Shown piece by piece: positions 43,822 to 54,375 of a stretch of DNA of 64,000 bases (position 1 is the stretch's first letter; every line of letters starts with the position of its first letter). The stretch is taken from contig JASDFA010000002.1 of the NCBI GenBank assembly GCA_035772735.1, positions 36,042,501 through 36,106,500 on the forward strand. The letters are read 5' to 3'. The notes under the pieces are model-generated. The model ran no database searches. It saw only the letters and a list, made by a program, of their open reading frames with translations, and had not been told where the DNA came from. The position numbers were made by a program, and so were the translations under genes. The DNA comes from Datura wrightii (Eukaryota > Streptophyta > Magnoliopsida > Solanales > Solanaceae).

Positions 43822-45310
43822 ATGTCTGTTTCCCCGCACTCCCACAAAGGCCAAGCATCAATGCACACCAGTGACACACAGGTTCGGATTAGGTTGGAAA
43901 GAGTGGAGGATTATTATATTTCTTTCAAGGAGAATCATGTCATCCATGCAGAAGCCCAATTTGATGTGGAATCTTTCAAGAATGCATGCCCAGATATCTA
44001 CTACCAGATTGGGATGTGTGATTGGGGTATATTCACCATTCTAGTTGACCCATATCTTCTAGAACTGGTATGGGAATACTATGCATCATATAGAGCATGG
44101 AAACAGTTGCTAAAGCACAAGGGACGCACTGAAATATTACTGTGTCTAACATCGATATGGGTGTGCGGGAAAGAGGTACCTGTAACTCCAGAGACAATCA
44201 ATTCGCTTTATTGGGTCGAGCCGATCCAATCACAACCAATATTCTACAAGAAGGTGGAAGACAAAGATAACCAATTCTAATGGGTAGCCAACATGATTGC
44301 AAATGGTCAACCACAATGGGCCATCTCTAGGGGCCTTACTCATCGTCGTGATTTGAAATTTGAAGTCTGTATTTTTTTAGACTTGGTTTGTGCAAGGTTA
44401 ATACCTTCTCGGAATACATTGGAAGTCCCAATTCAAGTTCTTATTTCTTGCATAATGGATCATTTACACATCAATATTGGGGATATTATTGCCAATCAGT
44501 TCAAATGAAGGGCCAAGCAATAGGCCACGACGTTGCCATTCCCTAACCTAGTGAGTATGTTATGTTTGCGGGATGCTTGCCCTTTGTTCTGACCATTGGA
44601 TAGGACTATGCAGGCCGATAGTGTAATGACATTGGCCACCAAAATGAACAAAGATGCTCTAGTTATGAAGCAGGCAAAGTGTACAGGAAACAGGACTCCT
44701 TCACAAGCTTCGACATCTTCTCACACATCAGTCGCCCTATTCTATACAGCTGAGTTCCACACTCCCACACCTCTTGATTTTCTCAACATAGCACAAAGGG
44801 CCAAAATACATGAGAGTAAGCTTGTGCGGTTAGCCAAGGCTATTCCATCCATGATACAACTTGCCATCAAGAAAGCATTGCAACCTGCTAAAGATAAGTT
44901 GACAAGCCTATGCTCCATAGTTGAGGTCCTTTAGAGCAAAGTGGTTACTTTGAGAAAAGAGGTGGTTGCACTCAGTGCACCTCCATCTACTAACTACCCA
45001 AACCTTTGTGAACCTGCATCGATGCCCGTGCATCCCGAAGCACCAAGAGTTCGCCGGATGATTGGTGGGTGGGTAAGATAGTGATTCAAGGATAGTGTCC
45101 GATGAGGAAATATATCATAACCAACTTTCACCACCTCCAATGCATTCAGTGTATGATGTAGATCCTTCTTGGGCACTAGGTGGAATGGCAACGACGTCTT
45201 TCCATGAGCTTCGTACTCTTCCAGACAAATGGGTGGTGCCAGGTGTTAGGAAACCAATGGAACTCCCACTTGACCCACTGCAACCTACAGCTAAAGAAAC
45301 ATCTTCTTGA
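43822..45310 (+). pseudogene. Env-like / 'putative plant transposon' ORF of E
   Basis: A single frame from ATG 43822 to about 45081 with stops at 44278, 44506, 44521, 44590 and 44932, then a frame change to 45095-45310. N-terminal half: IRLERVEDYYISFKENHVIH, FDVESFKNACPDIYYQIGM, LVWEYYASYRAWKQLL and VCGKEVPVTPETINSLYW, matching the layout of the domain Pfam calls putative plant transposon protein (Transposase_32, from memory). The middle has RRDLKFEVCIFLDLVCARLI. The C-terminal third is lysine-rich and coiled-coil-like (RLAKAIPSMIQLAIKKAL, SKVVTLRKEVVAL). I see no signal peptide or membrane segment, so a true envelope role is doubtful. It sits after pol where Athila elements keep their env-like gene. 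Confidence 0.75.
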
Positions 45311-47263
45311 CACTTTGATGCCACCACATATACTTTGAAATTGCAGCCCAATCACAAACTCAATTAGGAAGCCTCTTTTACCTTATTGTCTTTTCTTTTT
45401 GATACACTGGGTGAAATGTCGAGTTTAAGTTTAGGAGTTGGGATGTTGCAATTTGTTAATAGAGTCCTTAATTTGAATGGCTTATTCCTTTAGGACCCAA
45501 ATTTTCTTGATGGTTGATGGTTAATAATTAAATGGGATCTTTACTTTGAATTGTGAAAATTTTCATGTATAACCCAAGTGTTCTTGTTTTATTTTTCGCC
45601 TTTGTAAATAGTAGTGTATTAATCAAAACTCCGAGAGTTTTCTTTAAACCATGATTCATTCCCAAGGAGCACTCTTTTGCTTTTTTCTTTTCTTTGTCGA
45701 ACCTGATTGGCGTTTCTCGATGATAGATTGAGTGGCGAAATTCTTAAGGGAAAATGCTATGTTTTTTTTTGATTCTCTTAAAAAGATGTTCTGAGAGGCA
45801 CCACTAGAAAATTTGTGAAATGGAATCTTTGAATGGTGGAATGAAAAAATGAAAGATGATGAGCAGATACTTAAAGAAAGAGCATAGTACTCTTTGTCAT
45901 ATTTTGTAAATTCCTTGCTTGACTTATGAATTTGCATGGTTTGATGACTTGATTTAAAATCTTGTGATGAAAATGACTTTTTTGGACCCTTTAAGGGTGA
46001 TGCCTTGGGTGGTGAGGAAGTTTTGATGAATCTCATACCTTACTTATTATCTAGAACTTTCCCCAAGTGTAACTCAAGCAGACATCATAGATGTAGTTGC
46101 ATTTTGAACATAATTTTAGGTTTGTCTTTGTCTAGCCACTTCACCAATATACCCTCCTTAAACATTGATCATTGTCACCCAACGTTGAGCCTTAGACCCT
46201 TTTCTTTGGCAACCACATTATAAGCCTTAATTCCATTCTTAATACCTCTTTTGGCACCCATCCTTCCTAAGTGCTAGTGCTAAGATAATGATGAAATGAG
46301 GTTTCAAGAACAAGAAAAAGGGTGAGTGATAAAAATATTAAAAATGAGGCAAAAACCTAAGTTTAGGGGTGTGCAAGGCAAACATCAATTTCATTTTGAG
46401 GTAGCACCATATTGTGTCAAAATGCATAAAATTATAAATCAAAAAGAGAAAAAGAAATTTTTTTAAATGGTGCTTCCTCTTGCGAAGATATGGCTAGTTG
46501 TAACAAAAAAAGGGGTTATAAGGAGGGTCATTGAGAAATGAAAGGCAGCAACGATGAAAGAGGAGAAATATAGTGAAGTGAGTGAAGAGAAATTGATAGG
46601 AGGTATGTGCACGAAAGGCATTAAGGAGATTCTAGTTACTAAAGCTAAATTTTCATCCTTCCCTTAAACCAAGCCTACATCATAACCTGCAAGTCTTAAT
46701 GATTTTAAGTGTAGCCTCTCTACATTAGTGGAAAATTACATGAAGGGCAAGCTTATGGGTCAAGTTGTGTGCATGAAGATTTCTTTTGGGAGAGTGAGTG
46801 TGGTTATCTCTTCTAAACAATCCCTTGTGTTTATTCAATGATTACATGACAAAAGAATAGTGACTTTCCTTTCTGTGAGTGGCATCATCCCTTCTGAGGA
46901 CATAACTGCGTTTAAGTTAATGTGTGGATAGAGCATGAGAGGTGTAAACTCTAAGGCAATTTTAGAATGCGCCCTAATTATGACTTAAGATGCTATGTGT
47001 ATTTCATAGATAAGCAATCACCTTGTTTTACAAGATGAATCCTCTCTCGATCCATGTTGGTAACAAGTGGTAGCCTCTAGAAATATCTTCATTATTTTGG
47101 TCTTTGGGGAATGTTCTTCTCTTTTTCGGCGAGATTAGTGAGCATTTTTTTGATTTCATAGGTCAGGTGATTGGTGATGTTTAAATCTGTGTAGAGTGGC
47201 ATGTTTTTCAATGAATGAGATTTTCATTACTTGAGGACAAGCAAGGGTTAAAGTTTGGGGGTT
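45311..47263 (+). other. 3' interior and polypurine tract of E
   Basis: AT-rich sequence without supported genes. Minus-strand ORF 45656-46036 is low-complexity (Ser/Lys-rich) and unsupported. It ends with the pre-LTR block TTGAGGACAAGCAAGGG (47230-47246) and AAAGTTTGGGGGTT before the 3' LTR, which serves as plus-strand primer. Confidence 0.8.
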
Positions 47264-48770
47264 TGATGAGTTGGTAATTTACCAACTCATTAGGCTCTTA
47301 AGCTTGAGTTTTTGCTTTGTTTTTGAGTTGATATATGTATTTTATGCCCTTTTTACTTTTGTTGTGTGCAGATACCCAAATGTGTAGAAAAGAACAAAGA
47401 TGGAGCAAAAAGAAGGATCAAATCGGCGGTCCACTAGTGATGACCAGCGAAACACCAATCAAAAGTTGATCATCACTGCCTCTAAGGAACAATGCCATTA
47501 GTGACTCACCGATCTAGTAACCGAATGACATCTGATTTGCTTGAGTAAAGAACAAAGGCTCAGCGATTCACATATTGAGATCATCTATTTGCCAAATGAA
47601 TCATCGATGTCCACTGGATTTTAGTGATGGATCAGATAATATACCAGCGGTTCACGGATTTTAACCAGCGAACTGTCGGTACCTCTGCCGGTGCCGGAAC
47701 GCTGCTCAGGGGAAAAGTGGTCCAGCATGAAAAAAGAGAAAGAAGATACCCTCCTTTGTACATGTATGCTATAAAAAGTACAAAGTAGTCACAAGCTTTC
47801 AATTTGTTTTTAGCTTTTAGAACATTTCTTTGGTAGAGAAGAAAAGGGGAATGTTATTGGTGAAATTTAACTACTTACTTTACATCTTTTTCTTCTACTC
47901 ATAGCAAGGTACTGCCATTGTTGAAGACCTTTTGGTGAACGTGATTTTTATACTCTTATTATTGAATTCAATGAGTCTATTGTTGAATGTTCTTTTGAAT
48001 TTCTTAGTCATGAGTAGCTAAATCATTAGCTAGAGGTGGGTGATCAAGAATGCTTGATTAGAGTGGGAATTGCTCGAATTATCTTAACATTGTTTAATTA
48101 ATTGTAAATCTATTAGTTTCTCTCCAATCTATAATTGAAGATCCATTGAGTTTGATGTGGGTCTACTTATTCTTACTTTATTGTTGCTTACAGAAGAAGG
48201 ATTGGGTAACGGGAGAGAATCTAATGGTGGGTATGAATTGGGCTAGAAATAGTCAAAATTACATTCTCACTCCTAATTAATAGCTAATAGCAAGAAATTA
48301 GTGCATGTATTAATCCAAATCTAATCGGGTTGAGTTGATTGATTCTAGAGATTTGAAAAAAACTCTAGCAAGAGGTATGCATTAAGCTGAAAAGCATTGA
48401 ATACCCCTTTTCTCGAGACTATTTACATTAATTGAACTTGTCAGATAACCTAGCATGACTCTATCTAGTTAGCCTATCATCTACACCCCACCTCTAGTCT
48501 TTCACACTATTGTCAACAACCTTGGTGATTTTTGCGATCAAAGTTAGCCAAATTCGAATGTATATTCTCTTTGGAATTGACATATCCCCCAATTTGTTTA
48601 TTTCTATGTTATATTTAAGTGGTTCAAGCTAAATTCAGTTTTGCAACCGACACTTGTAACTATCATCCATTAGTACTTGTGGGATTCGACCCCGACACCC
48701 GTCGAGTTACTTGTTTTAATATAGAGCCGTGTATATTCTTTAAATGAAGAATATATTTTGGATGTCATCA
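47264..48770 (+). repeat. 3' LTR of element E
   Basis: 1,507 bp, TGATGAGTTGGTAATTTACC...GATGTCATCA. The start and end match the 5' LTR. A clear TATA box TATAAAAAG is at 47770-47778. The palindrome of the 5' LTR has decayed here to CGGCGGTCCACTAG (about 47423). Confidence 0.9.
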
Positions 48771-49040
48771 TGCAGTATGTGTGGCCCGAGACACACAAGC
48801 CAGCTGTTTTTGGGTACAGGTGCTTGCTTCGGGTACGGGAAGCTCAGACACATGCTTAGAGATTACTCAGTATCCAGACAGGGTCATGATAGGGTCCAAG
48901 GCCCAGCTTCTAGTTCAGCTGCTTCACCAGCACACCCAGTTCTACAGGGGGAATATACTAGCATAGGTGGCAAACAGCGCTAAAAAAGATTCTATGCCCT
49001 AGCATCCCGTCAGGAGCAGGAGGTCTCCCCGGATGTAGTC
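48771..49040 (+). pseudogene. Gag zinc knuckle of F (second part)
   Basis: Continues gag after E: SMCGPRHTSQLFL, then GACFGYGKLRHMLRDYSVSR. The CCHC knuckle expected at CFGC....H....C reads C-x2-Y-x4-H-x4-Y here, so two cysteines are replaced by tyrosine, as expected from G-to-A change. The tail is Ser/Ala/Pro-rich. A stop follows at about 48981. Confidence 0.8.
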
Positions 49041-50690
49041 ACTGGTATATTATAAGTAATCCATATTGATGTATATGCATTGTTAGACCCAAGGGCTTCC
49101 TTATCTTTTCTGACACCCTATGTTTCTAGTAATTTCGAAGTAAGTCTCGAAATCTTATCAGAACCCTTCTCAGTCTCTACTCCAGTTGGTGATTCAGTTT
49201 TAGCTAGACGGGTGTATATAAATTGCCCTGTCACAGTCCTTCAGAAAGTCATCTCTGCAGATTTAGTAAAGTTAGCCATGACCGATTTTGATGTTATCCT
49301 CGGCATGGATTGGCTATTTGCATGCTATGCCTCAGTGAATTGTAGAACCCGTGCAGTAGAGTCCAGATTTCTAGGTGAGCAAGCCCTAGAGTGGAAGGAT
49401 AGTTCAGCTGTGCCTGTAGGTCGTTTCATTTCCTACCTTAAGGCCAGAAAGATGATTTCTAAGGGTTGCATGTACATGCTAGTTAGGGTTAAGTATGCTA
49501 CGTCAGAGATCTTGACCATCCAGTCAGTTCCAGTAGTATGTGAGTATCCAGAAGTCTTCCCAGATGATTTACCGGGAACTCCTCCCAAGCAAGAGATTGA
49601 TTTTGGTATTGACATTCTTCCCGATACGAAGCCTATATCTATTCCTCCTTATAGAATGGCTTCAGTTGAGCTAAAGTATTTGAAGGAGCAGCTGAAGGAC
49701 CTTTTAGAAAAGGGATACATTAGACCTAGCAAATCCCCGTAGGGTGCACTAGTTCTCTTTGTCCGCAAGAAAGATGGTTCAGTTCGTATTTGTATTGATT
49801 ATCGGCAATTGAACAAGGTCACCATCAAGAATAGGTATCCTCTCCTTAGGATTGATGATTTGTTTTACCAACTTTAGGGTGCTAAGTGCTTTTCGAAGAT
49901 AGACCTCAAATCCGGATACCATTAGCTTAGGGTTTAGGAGAGTGACATCCGAAGAAAACCTTCAAGACGCGGTATGATCATTATGAGTTTGTAGTTATAT
50001 CTTTTGGACTAAAAATAACTACTCCTACAACTTTTATGGATTTGATGAATAGGGTGTTCAATCCATATCTGGACATGTTTGTGATTGCATTCATAGATGA
50101 TATCCTTATAAACTCTCAAAGCGAGGAGGAGCATGCCGCTCATTTGAGAGAGGTGTTATAGACTCTTAAGGATCGCCAATTGTATGCTAAATTTAGTAAA
50201 TGGGAGTTTTGGTTGAATTTGGTGGCATTTTTAGGTCATGATGCGTCAAGTGAGGGTGTTAGGGTAGACTCTCAAAAGATAGAGGCGGTGAAGAATTGGC
50301 CTAGATAGGTGAATCCTTCAGATATCAGGAGTTTCTTGGGATTAGCTGGTTATTATCAAAGATTTATTAAGGGGTTTTCATCTATTGCAGCACTGTTGAC
50401 CAAATTGCCTCAGAAGAAAGTGAAGTTCCAATGGTCGAAGGCTTATGAGAAGAGCTTCCAAGAGTTGAAGAATCGACTCACCTCAGCACCAGTATTAACC
50501 CTGAGGGTACCGATGGGTTCATTGTATATTGTGATGCTTTGAGGATCAACCTTGGTTGTGCATTGATGCAGCATGGTAAGGTTATAGCATATGCTTCCAG
50601 GCAACTGAACTTTCATGAAAGGAATTACCCAACTCATGATCTTGAATTGGTGGCAGCAGTATTTTCCTTGAAGATTTGGAGACACTATTT
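49041..50690 (+). pseudogene. Protease and reverse transcriptase of F
   Basis: The open stretch 49080-49742 begins with the protease: LLDPRASLSFLTPYV has Arg in place of the Gly of the DPGA/DSGA active site. DFDVILGMDWLFACYASVNC is the C-terminal protease block. VVCEYPEVFPDDLPGTPPKQ and YRMASVELKYLKEQLKDLLE start RT. Then come RICIDYRQLNKVTIKNRYPL (49786-49845), FSKIDLKSGYH (49892-49924), and FIDDIL (about 50090-50107, catalytic). SFLGLAGYYQRFIKGFSSIA (50330-50390) leads into RNase H. Stops and a frameshift near 49955 break the frame. Confidence 0.88.
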
Positions 50691-50933
50691 GTAAGGGGTC
50701 CATGTAGATGTATTTACAGACCAAAAGAGCCTACAGTATGTGTTTACCCAAAAGGATTTGACCGTCAAAAAAGGTGGTTGGAGCTACTCAAGGATTATGA
50801 TATGAGTGTCCTTTACCATCCGAGCAAGGCTAATATTTTAGTAGACGCTCTTAGTAGGCTTTCTATGGAGAGAGTGTCTCATGTAGATGAGGGGAGAAAG
50901 GAGCTGGTGAAGGATGTGCATCGACTTTCATGA
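50500..50933 (+). pseudogene. RNase H of F
   Basis: MGSLYIVML marks the start (damaged YCDAS block, about 50515-50545), then LGCALMQHGKVIAYASRQL (50552-50610) and NYPTHDLELVAAVFSLKIW. The end has RWLELLKDYDMSVLYHPSKA and DALSRLSMERVSHVD (50770-50890). Frameshifts near 50540 and 50755 and a stop at 50692 disable it. Confidence 0.85.
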
Positions 50934-52343
50934 TTGGGAGTTAATTTGGTTGACTCGACCCATAGTGGTATTATTTTTCAGAACGGATCAGAATCATCCC
51001 TGGTGATAGATGTAAAATCTAGACAAGACGACGATCCTATTTTGGTAAAGCTAAAGGAAGCTGTTCAGAATCATAAGGTAGAAGTCTTCTCCAAAGAGGG
51101 AGATGGTGCTTGGATATCAGGGTCACTTATGTTTCCCGGATGTTGATGATTTGAGAGATCGAATGTTGCACGAGGCTCATAGTTCCAGATATTCCATATA
51201 TCCAGGTGCCGCTAAGATGTACCGTGACCTATAGAAAGTCTATTGGTGGAATGGCATGAAGAAGGACATAGCGAAGTTTATGGCTAAGTGTCTGAATTGT
51301 CAGCAAGTGAAAGTGGAGCATCAAAGATAGGGAGGTGTGCTTCAAGCCACCAGTATTCCTACTTGGAAGTGGGAGGAGATCAATAAGGACTTCGTCACGG
51401 GGTTTCCTCGCACTCATCGATAGTATGACTCCATTTGGGTGGTCATGGACAAGTTGACCATAGCATCTTATTTCTTACCAGTCAAAACTACCGATTCGGT
51501 AGAGGATTATGCTAAATTATACATTCGAGAGCTAGCTCGGTCGCATGAAGTACCCTTTTCCATCATATCAGATAGAGGTACTTAGTTTACCTTCTAATTT
51601 TGGAGATCATTTTAAAAGGGACTTGGTACTCAAGTCAAGCTCAGCACAGCGTTTCATCTGCAAATAGATGGTTAGGCGGAGCAGACTATTCAGACTCTCA
51701 AGTACATGTTGAGAACATGTGCGATTGCCTTCAGGGGTAGTTGGGATTATCATTTTCCTCTCATTTTGTTTGCGTATTACAGGTTTGCGTATTACAGCAA
51801 CAACCATTCCAGCATTCAGATGGCTCCGTTTGAGGCTCTCTATGGGCAGAGATGTAGATTGCCTATTGGTTAGTTTGAGGTTGGTGAAGCTACATTGATA
51901 GGTCCGGATTCAGTCTATAAGGCTATGGAGTAGGTTCAGATTATAAGAGATAGGCTGAAATCATCTCAGAGTCGCCAAAAGACTTATGCGGATGTGAGGA
52001 GGAGAGAACTTAAGTTTGAAGTTGGTGATTGGGTGTGTCTAAATGTGTCTCCTATGAAGGGGGTGATGAGGTTTGGAAAGAAATGGAAACTCATTACCTG
52101 TTATGTTGGCCCATACCGGATTGTGAAACAAGTTGGCGAGGTAGCATATGAGTTGAAGTTGCCCTCGGAATTAGCTTCAGTACATCCATTTTTTCGTGTA
52201 TCACTCTTAAAGAAGTGTTTGGGCAATCCAACTCTAGTTGTTCCAGTGGACAGTGTCGGTGTGAAAGACAACCTTAGATATGAAAAGGTTTTGGTGAAAA
52301 TGTTAGATCATTAGGTTCGTGAGCTAAGAAACAAAGAAGTAGC
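50934..52343 (+). pseudogene. Integrase with truncated chromodomain of F
   Basis: Linker with SRQDDDPILVKLKEAVQNHK (51020-51080). The zinc domain has HEAHSSRYSIYPGAAKMYRD and KCLNCQQVKVEHQ (51170-51330). Core: PTWKWEEINKDFVTGFP, then IISDRGT near 51570 and DG-AEQTIQTLKYML near 51670. C-terminal: RRRELKFEVGDWVCLNVSP and SVHPFFRVSLLKKCLGNP (51994-52230). The chromodomain starts (YEKVLVKMLDH) and is cut at ELRNKEVAS by the deletion into the 3' LTR. A 15-bp duplication (GTTTGCGTATTACAG, 51768 and 51783) and stops at about 51232, 51329, 51421, 51582, 51596, 51674, 51871 and 52312 add damage. Confidence 0.85.
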
Positions 52344-52606
52344 TTCAGACTACAGAGAGATGGTTGGGGTCTTATCCCATCAACTCATTAATATTAGAGG
52401 CTTTTTCAGACATAGTTGTATTTCAGCTTCAGACTTGTGCGTGTAGTCAAATGTTATATCTTGTTTAGACTTCCACTATGCTATCTATGATTATTTTCCA
52501 CTTATCTATATTGAGTTAGATGTATGTTCATGTCATGGGTCGACTTGGAGCCTCTCGGGGTTTCTTTTCCCGTGTCTCGATCCGGGCCTATGTTCAGGTC
52601 GTAACA
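52344..52606 (+). repeat. 3' LTR fragment of F (last 263 bp)
   Basis: Matches 35828-36092 of the 5' LTR: GGTCTTATCCCATCAACTC, the AGAGGCTTTTTCAGACATAG phrase, GGTCGACTTGGAGCC and the end CAGGTCGTAACA. The missing first 1.9 kb was lost with the chromodomain end in one deletion. Confidence 0.88.
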
Positions 52607-52611
52607 AAAAA

Positions 52612-52628
52612 TTTCCCGGAGTGTAACA
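52612..52628 (-). repeat. End of reverse H2 LTR after F
   Basis: TTTCCCGGAGTGTAACA continues 33898 once F and one AAAAA are removed, giving an end like that of H (CGGGGTGGAACA). Confidence 0.55.
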
Positions 52629-54250
52629 TAAGCTATTCATCATAATCTGAGCATAGTGACCCAAGATTTAGAAATCATATAACTTATCATACTTTAAATT
52701 GTAAGTGAAAACTTATAAGTTGATCAATGGGTCAAGTATTTTGTAAAATACTTAATATCATCAGTCATGAACATGAGTAACTGAATACATTAGGAATAGT
52801 GACGTATTCTTATAACTGACATACCCCACATGAGCATATATATGGAACCTAACTTGTAATTCCCTAGTCCGGAGGGTGTTCCTACCTTGCCATGGATAGA
52901 ACCATCAATAAGACATGATATCACTCATGGGTGTGCCATACAGGTATGGGAGACACTCTCTTGGAGGAACCTTTCATGGCTATGTTGGCACCTAGTTTTA
53001 AGACCTACGAATGCGGGGACCTCGGTCAACTGGTGTTAAATACTACTCCTAAAAGATATATAATGCTCATATCATAATCATGACTCATACTTGAAATGCA
53101 TGGGCTAGTTGAAATCATGAGGTTCATAACATGCTTGAGATACGTGAACTAGCCATAAAATAGGCCCGTGAGTCGGCCATGATCATAAACTTGATATTCA
53201 TAATGTTATACATACTTGAGGAAATCATGCATTTCGATCATAAGCATAATTTACTTCATCATACTTAAAATTGTAAACGCAAAAGCTTGAATTTCATAAA
53301 TCATGCATAATAGGGAATAATTCTTATAAACATGAAATAGTGGTTTAATAATTAAATTAAGAGTAAAATCTTCCCCAATAGTCATAAATCATCAATCAAG
53401 ACATGAAGGAATTGGATCCACATACATAGCATAGATAATTGCATGGACTGTGGTTACAACCCTAGAATTTAAATACACTTGATTGAAGACTTGAATTCAT
53501 GAATTGGAGAATAAATTGGGTATGAGGGTGGAAGAAATCCCCCATTAATGGTCGTACATACTTGGATAAACTTATTTCTAAGCAGGTCTTGAAAGCCCAA
53601 GATAGTTGAGGAAGAACTCTAAATTGATCTTTGAAGAGGATTTTAATTCAATGCATGGATGAGAGACTAATGAAAAGAGTAGGTTAAACCCACTTAAAAT
53701 ACTCTTAAGGAATCTTAAAACAACATTACTAAGAAGTTAGGAGCTTAAAAATTTACAAAACTACTCCGGGAAATCACATAAAATTCTGGTCTGCCAACTA
53801 CCATGACCCATCCAATCATTTCTTCATAGAGCACTTCTGGTACTCTTCTGAGTTCCTGACAATGACTAGATAGGACGAATCGTTATATGAAACAACGACT
53901 CGTCACTCCCCTCGTCGTCACCACTGCCTTACCTACTTGATTCCAACTCCAGATAATGGATCCATACCGCAGATTGTTACTCGCCCCAATGAGTTATGGT
54001 ATATGTCCATTTCCCATGAACAAACTTTGGCAGTTATCTGAACTCCACATTACGTCTCCTTACAACAGCCGATTGAATGAATTAATGAGCCATTTCTAGA
54101 CTCATTGGTTCTGGGAAGCCTTAATTGGATGCTTACAACAAATCACATAATGACTCATTCCTTGAGTCATTCTGTCACTCTAGTATAGATTTTCCAACTT
54201 TCTTCGCTTTAACCCTCGGTTCTGATCTTAGGGACTCTTGGGGTGTTACA
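52629..54250 (-). repeat. 3' LTR of reverse chromovirus J (5' two-thirds present)
   Basis: The minus strand from 54250 reads TGTAACACCCCAAGAGTCCC, as in other D-type LTRs, with ACGAGTCGT-type words at 53860-53925 and 54085-54170 and the family block AGTATTTAACACCAG-type sequence near 53030. The LTR is cut at 52629, where it meets the end of H2. No genes lie in this stretch. Confidence 0.8.
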
Positions 54251-54290
54251 TTATCTTCCCCTTAGGAATATTCATCCCCAAATGAAGATT
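54251..54290 (-). promoter_or_regulatory. Polypurine tract of J
   Basis: The minus strand reads TTTGGGGATGAATATTCC, then TAAGGGGAAGATAA up to the LTR. It fixes the reverse orientation of J. Confidence 0.8.
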
Positions 54291-54375
54291 AAGCATACTG
54301 AAAGTCTTGGGAAGGAACTATAATCGCAAAACTAAACAACTACATCTGAAAATTGATGGACTGATTGACTCTGGA

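Larger units (their letters stand above)
37279..48770 (+). mobile_element. Athila-like LTR retrotransposon E, full length, TSD TGTAG/TGCAG
   Basis: 11,492 bp: 5' LTR 37279-38787, primer site, gag remnant, RT-RNase H-integrase 39413-42420, post-pol hairpin, promoter-like spacer, predicted intron, env-like ORF 43822-45310, 3' interior, polypurine tract, and 3' LTR 47264-48770. Target repeats TGTAG (37274-37278) and TGCAG (48771-48775) differ at one base. Removing E rejoins the F gag knuckle (PPEC then SMCG). Most of gag and all of protease are missing, and every ORF has stops. Confidence 0.92.
33899..52606 (+). mobile_element. Chromovirus F (Tekay/Del type), TSD AAAAA, hosting element E
   Basis: Boundaries TGTTATACCCC (33899) and GTCGTAACA (52606) are flanked by AAAAA (33894-33898 and 52607-52611). 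Parts: 5' LTR 33899-36092, primer site 36096, gag 36302-37278 continuing at 48771, protease-RT-RNase H-integrase to 52343, and the last 263 bp of the 3' LTR. The deletion joining integrase to the 3' LTR has microhomology TTCAG (52344-52348). Element E (11,492 bp) sits within the gag zinc knuckle. Internal stops show it was inactive long ago. Confidence 0.88.

Noticed and set aside
43822..45310. True envelope glycoprotein
   Set aside because: No signal peptide, membrane span or furin-like site is visible. The sequence fits the 'putative plant transposon' domain better, so it is called env-like by position only.
45656..46036. 126-codon minus-strand ORF in the 3' interior of E
   Set aside because: Low-complexity Ser/Lys/Phe sequence antisense to the element, with no conserved motif.
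18986..52628. One giant reverse element with H as 3' LTR and H2 as 5' LTR
   Set aside because: The two LTR starts do not align (TGTCACACCCC... against TAAAAACTGG...), and flanks GTTAT and TAAGC do not match, so they are treated as separate elements.
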